A stretch of DNA of 64,000 nt from Homalodisca vitripennis (Eukaryota; Arthropoda; Insecta; Hemiptera; Cicadellidae): positions 105,870,001 through 105,934,000 of the forward strand of contig NC_060214.1 of assembly GCF_021130785.1 (NCBI RefSeq), read 5' to 3'. The position numbers and the translations under genes were made by a program. Positions 50,201 through 56,200 of the stretch are shown in pieces. The notes beneath the pieces are model-generated. The model was not told where the DNA came from, searched no databases, and saw nothing but the letters and a program-made list of their open reading frames with translations. Every line of letters begins with the position of its first letter. Position 1 is the stretch's first letter.

Positions 50201-53200
50201 TGGTACATGGGAGAAATCTCTTTAATGGCTGTGTCTCCAGAGGTACGTGGAAGGGATCTCAACCATGGTTGCATGTCACCAGTTGTACTTGAGAGAGTTC
50301 TCTTTAATGGTTGTATGTCACCAGTTGTACTTGGGAGAGATCTCTGTAATGGCTGTGTATCTCCAGTGGTGCATGGAAGAGATCTCTCCAATGGCTGAAA
50401 GTAGCCAGTTGTACTTGGGAGAGATCTTTTTAATGGCTGTTTGTCACCAGTGGTACATGGGAGAAATCTCTTTAATGGCTGTGTGTCTCCAGTGGTGCAT
50501 GGAAGGGATCCCAACCATGGTTGCATGTCACCAGTTGTACATGGGAGAGATCACTCCAATGGCTGAAAGTCGCCAGTTGTACTTGGGAGAGATCTCTGTA
50601 ATGGCTGTGTGTCTCCAGTGGTGCATGGAAGGGATCTCAACCATGGTTGCATGTCACCAGTTGTACATGGGAGAGATCACTCCAATGGCTGAAAGTCGCC
50701 AGTTGTACTTGGGAGAGATCTCTGTAATGGCTGTGTGTCTCCAGTGGTGCATGGAAGGGATCTTAACCATGGTTGCATGTCACCAGTTGTACATGGGAGA
50801 GATCACTCCAATGGCTGAATGTCACCAGTTGTACTTGGGAGAGATCTCTGTAATGGCTGTGTGTCTCCAGTGGTGCGTGCCAGCAATCCCTCCAATACCA
50901 CCTCTGGTTTTTGAGCTCTGTGTGTTTTGAGCACTTTCTTCTAATAGATTGAATATTTGTTCTACAAATCTTACAGTATCGCGTTTGTTTGCATTTACAA
51001 TTGTATTGTGTTTTAAGAGTAATTTTATGTAGTAGTAGTTGATATGAGGATCTGTGTCAATACATATTTTTAGCACTGATTGTCTTTTGAAGTGAACTCA
51101 CTCTTTATAAAATGAATAAATAAATTATTTTATAGTTAGAAAATCCCGGAATTGACCAGATAGTAATACAGGAGTGATTGTAAAAATGTATACGAAATAA
51201 TGTAAATTTAAATATATATTAACTTTTAATTATCAAAGTTCACACTTTGTTTTTAGAAAAGTAAGGTCTAAGTGGGTTCTTGAAAGTATCCATTAACTTT
51301 CTGTTAATTTTCATTTGTTCTGAATTATTGTTCTAGAAGCCATTTTCCTCAGTAGGTTGGAAGTGCCAGAATCAGCTGTTAGAGTTCTGTAGGGTTCACA
51401 ACCCCCTGGTAGAGCTACATTTGTTGACGCAACAGTTTACATACATGGTCATCAACCATTCTCTCCAGAATAATGGTAAATATTGCTAGTATTCGGGCCT
51501 TACTTATTTTATTTCATCATTATATGTAATTTTGTTTAGCAATTACTCTAGTTGATCTATACTTTCATCAAACTGAATGAAATTAATGTTTTCAGGCCAA
51601 AATCTTAGTTTTTACACAAGTATAGAAAGAAAAGGTACAACTTTTGTCACATATCAGTAGTAAGTGGTATTTTTTTTTTTAATGATGAGATATCACCATC
51701 ATTAATTACCCATGTTTGAATGTCTAACATCTATTAATACGGAAATCAACAGTTTTAACTTTGTTTTGTAGATTTTATTGCATAATCAGGGTGGCCACCC
51801 TATTGGGAAACCGGGAATAAGCTGGGAATCTCCTTTAGAACAGGGAAAATCTCAAAAACGATTTTTCCATTTCCAAACAACTTATGAAATTAAGAAAAAC
51901 TTGAGTCTTCCTTGAATCAGGCCTGATTTTCTTAAAACACGCTACGTGGTAGTAGAGTTTATCTTGGTTAGTTCTTCTCCTATGTCACGACAAGCCCCCA
52001 AACAGTATCCATTGGACAGTTAAAGTCGGCTGTTTCGGCCCTCGACCACTATACGAGTAGTATTTGAAAGGCAAAGCAGTAGTGGCTGCGATATAATATG
52101 TGTTTTTCGTTTAAGTTTTATTCAGTCACCGAAATTTGTCTATGAACGAAGTTGTCCAACTCTTATACTTGAGTGAAAATAGCATTTTGAAAAGGCATTT
52201 GTTACACAGATTGTGCAGGGTTAAAATATACAATGTTTGCCCTAAAACTGGCTTAAAGTTCAGTTCAGTGAATACTCGTATTATCTTCTGTTTAACGATT
52301 TGATGAGAGATGCAACCTGATTTTTTTAGTACACCAGAATGTCAGTTGAATTTTACCATACCTGCTAAGACACCTTTTGGAGAAAAAAATAGTGGGTTTG
52401 AGATAAGTAACCCCGAGAAGGGGGCCTTTGGGTCGATATGATAGACAGCAATAACAGAAAGAGCTGAGAGCTGTACGGCGGAAGAAAATTTAATGTCTGG
52501 AATAGGCGGCGGACCAACAGCATCATTAATTACCGCCATGCTGCTCATGTTTGTCGCGGTCAGTGATGAGCGTTCTCCATATGTGCAATACAAACATTAA
52601 ACTTCAAATCGCCATATGGCTGGTCATTACCACACTGGTAGAGTAAAGAAGGCCATTACCACACTAGTACAGTAAAGATTGTCATTACCACACTGGTAGA
52701 GTAAAGAAGGCCATTACCACACTAGTACGGTAAAGATGGCCATTACCACACTAGTACAGTAAAGATTGTCATTTCCACACTAGTACGCTAAAGATGGCCA
52801 TTACCACACTTGTACAGTAAAGATGACCATTACCACACTAGTACGGTAAAGATGGTCATTACCGAACAATATTGAAGAATTGTGATTTTAGAACGCATCA
52901 TGTTTATTTCTAGTAGCATTGTTCACAGTTTTAGGTACGAAATATTTAAAAAAATTAATTGTATCCACCTAATGAAGCAGGGATTCAATAGCTTCATCCC
53001 ACCACACGTCACTGATTAATAGTCAAAAACCACTTAAAAAAAAAAAATTAAATGTTGTGGAACTTGAGCATGCAACCACGTGGTGGTTATGTCCATAATT
53101 TTTAGTTCATAAAAAATTGGTGAAACAGCAACTAAACTGTGGTTAGAGACGTGACAACTAGGTGTGTATGTAAACGGAAGCAGTGAATGTCCTTTAGTAT

Positions 53201-56200
53201 TGCAAAAATAATCAACAAAATATATGCAAAAATAAAAGGAAACAGTGATGGTAGCATGTACATGAAAATAAGCATACTGAGTAGCACTAAAGGTACTAGA
53301 ATGGCAAATTATGTAGCAGTAAAAGAGTAAATTATAAATTGGTAACAATTGTATACTGTATAAGCTGCTTCGTGGCACCATATTGAATGTGGCATGTTCT
53401 AGATTGTGATGTGTATTGGACATTAATTTATCATTAACAGATTTATTATTTGTAATAAAGGTTTATAGAAATTATTAACAAAGTTAAGACCCCATAAAAA
53501 TCCAAGATAAAATATTTAACAAGATAACTTGTAACTAGGAATGGGTCAATTACGATACCTGAATACCTTGACTCCTAGGTTGGCAAGTAGTTGAGAGAGA
53601 CTTTGGCCTTTAAAAATAATTCTTCAAAATGTAGAGTGCATCGCAACACGTCTATTCACTGACAAGGTTTAAATTTGCTGCTGGCCAGATTCACTTTGTA
53701 CTATGTTTTGTGGTTACGAATATTTTGTTTCAATTATAGTAAAAATCTAACCAGGATTTTCTTTATTACTCACATAGATCAAAATTATACAAATTAAACC
53801 CTTTGATGCCAATGTTATATTATTATTACATGGAATTATATATTGTTCTTATGTAATATTATAAGTCCATGTAGGTGAGTCATCCTGGTTACTTATAGGT
53901 TTGTATCCAAATGTATTAATATTTGTTATTCCACCTAACCAGAGTACATACGATTATATATTTAATCTGTTGTAAAATAAATTGTCGGTTGAAATAAAGA
54001 AATAGAAGCCCTGCATTTAGGATTGCGTAATTTTGCATTCACCTGCTTTTAAATTATATTATAAAACGAAATTGTGGAATTGAATTTCAAGAAGTCAAGG
54101 ACTCTTCAGCTTGTGTAGGCCATATACACATGCACAGGTTCAATTTTCTGATTGGTTCTCAGCTGTTCTTTCCACTTGTTTTAAAGGTATAACCAGTGAA
54201 GAAGTGCTGGAGTACCTGAGTGTATGGTTGGCAGGCCTGCAGCGCCGCCAGGTGGTGGCTCCCATCAGTCACAGGGCCTTACGGCAGGACAGGCTGTCAA
54301 CTACGCTCACCAACATTGCTGCCAAGCTGGCACAACGCAGTGCCACCAACATCAGCTCCAACGTCATCCGACTTCAAGATGACATTGTGGTCAAGGTTGG
54401 TATCAGTAGTTTATGACATTGGGAAAGTATGAACATGTGAATCGACAGATGACACTGGGTAACAAGTGTACAGTAGCACAAAATATTATTAATGCTTCTG
54501 CCTTGAAGAAAAGGACTAATTTTCTAATTTGGTAAAAATGATATTCTATGGTTAATTTATCGTTTAGTAGAAAAATGTTTTAATCTGCAGCTAGGGAGTG
54601 GAACATAGTTGTCCGCTGTCCATAGTCATTAATTAGGCAAAAAGCAAAAAAATTCATGCTATGTCACATGACCTCAGGTGATGTAAAATTAAACTGTCTC
54701 GGCCAATGGGAGCAAACACCTTATTTCATGTCTTATTCCTTAGTCCATAGTGCAACTCATCTCAGTTTATCCACTATCATAGAACACAAATATGAATTAA
54801 ATTATTCTTAGCAATGAAATTAATATCTTATTTTAATAATACATGGTTGTAAATATAGTACACCATTGTACTTTGAATTTTCAAAACAATAAATACATGG
54901 CCTAATTAACAAATTGCCGTTCACTTTAATAGGTCATATTTTGCTTACAGTTAGTATTTTCGTATTTATGTTTGTACAGCGTCATTAGTCTACTGTGTTT
55001 ATTAGTAGATAACAGATAATGGGTATTACGCAAATTACTGTTTTCGACGTATTTTTGTTTGAAAACACGTAAATGACATTAGTAGCAAATTATCGCTTTG
55101 TATATAATATTCTACTTTCAGTTAGTTTTTTCTATGTTTATGTTTGTGCAATGCTGAGTGTCTGCTGCATGGATGTTTGCAGCTAATTTTTTCATTTCAC
55201 AATTTTTGTTACAATATTTATTTTTGCACATTGCCGCGAGTTTGCTACGGCTATTTTCAAACAATCCACATTGATGTATTTGGTAATTTTAGCCAGACAA
55301 ATGTCAAGGTTGGAAAGTTATGCCAAGTAAAATGTATTAATATGGTATTTTCATTCATGATAGTCAAATGCCTGCGCTGCACCCTTTTTATTGCAGAAAT
55401 AGCATTGTTCATTGGGTGGATTCAGGATTCGGCTTCAACCCTACTATGGAGGTAACATATGAGACTATTTGATTTTTTTTTTTGTTCTCTTAGGACAAGA
55501 AGCTTATAAATTGCACTTAGTCCTGTAAGGACCTTTGCGCTGCTTCCGGAGTGATAGGATATTCAGGATGGGTTAGGTTAGGGAGTAGGGGCCGCCTCCT
55601 ATCGAGATCCATGAGGAAGAATTAGGGCACTACATCTCAAAGTCATCCCGGAAGAAGGGAGGCCAGCTGTGAACCAGCCTCTCCAGTCAAAGTAGGCAGG
55701 GGGTGGCACACCCTTGTTGAGGTTAACAAGAGCCTCTGAGGTAAGGGAACAAACCCCACCAACTCCAACAGCCATCCTCCACAGTAGACTAGACCTATCG
55801 AATTGCCCATGAATCCCAGAATCTCAACATTTGCGGTTAGTGATGTGCTGCTACTGGACATCCATAAGGTTGCCCAGATTGAAGTGGCACATCGGTTTTT
55901 GCTGTGCCCAGTGGTGGGTTCAACTGGTAGGTATAAACCAGCCAGAAGTGATCCCTGCTGGGTGGACTATTTGATTAGATCACTATGAAAGTTGTTTGTA
56001 ATTAATTAATCTTTAATATAGATGGGTAGTATTTGTAAATATTGTATGTACTACTTGTATCATTATCTACATATGTTTCCAGATACTTACGATTGGAGGC
56101 AACATACCAGACTATGTGATCAGATCACTTCGAAAGAAATATGGAAGTTGTTTGTAATTAATCTTTAATATATATGGGTAGTATTTGTAAATATTGTATG

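Noticed and set aside
50247..50930. 227-codon open frame on the plus strand
   Set aside because: It is produced by the 42-bp minisatellite, whose period keeps several frames open on both strands.
53034..53423. 129-codon minus-strand open frame
   Set aside because: No motif, odd composition and no splice or promoter context; likely chance in an AT-rich intron.
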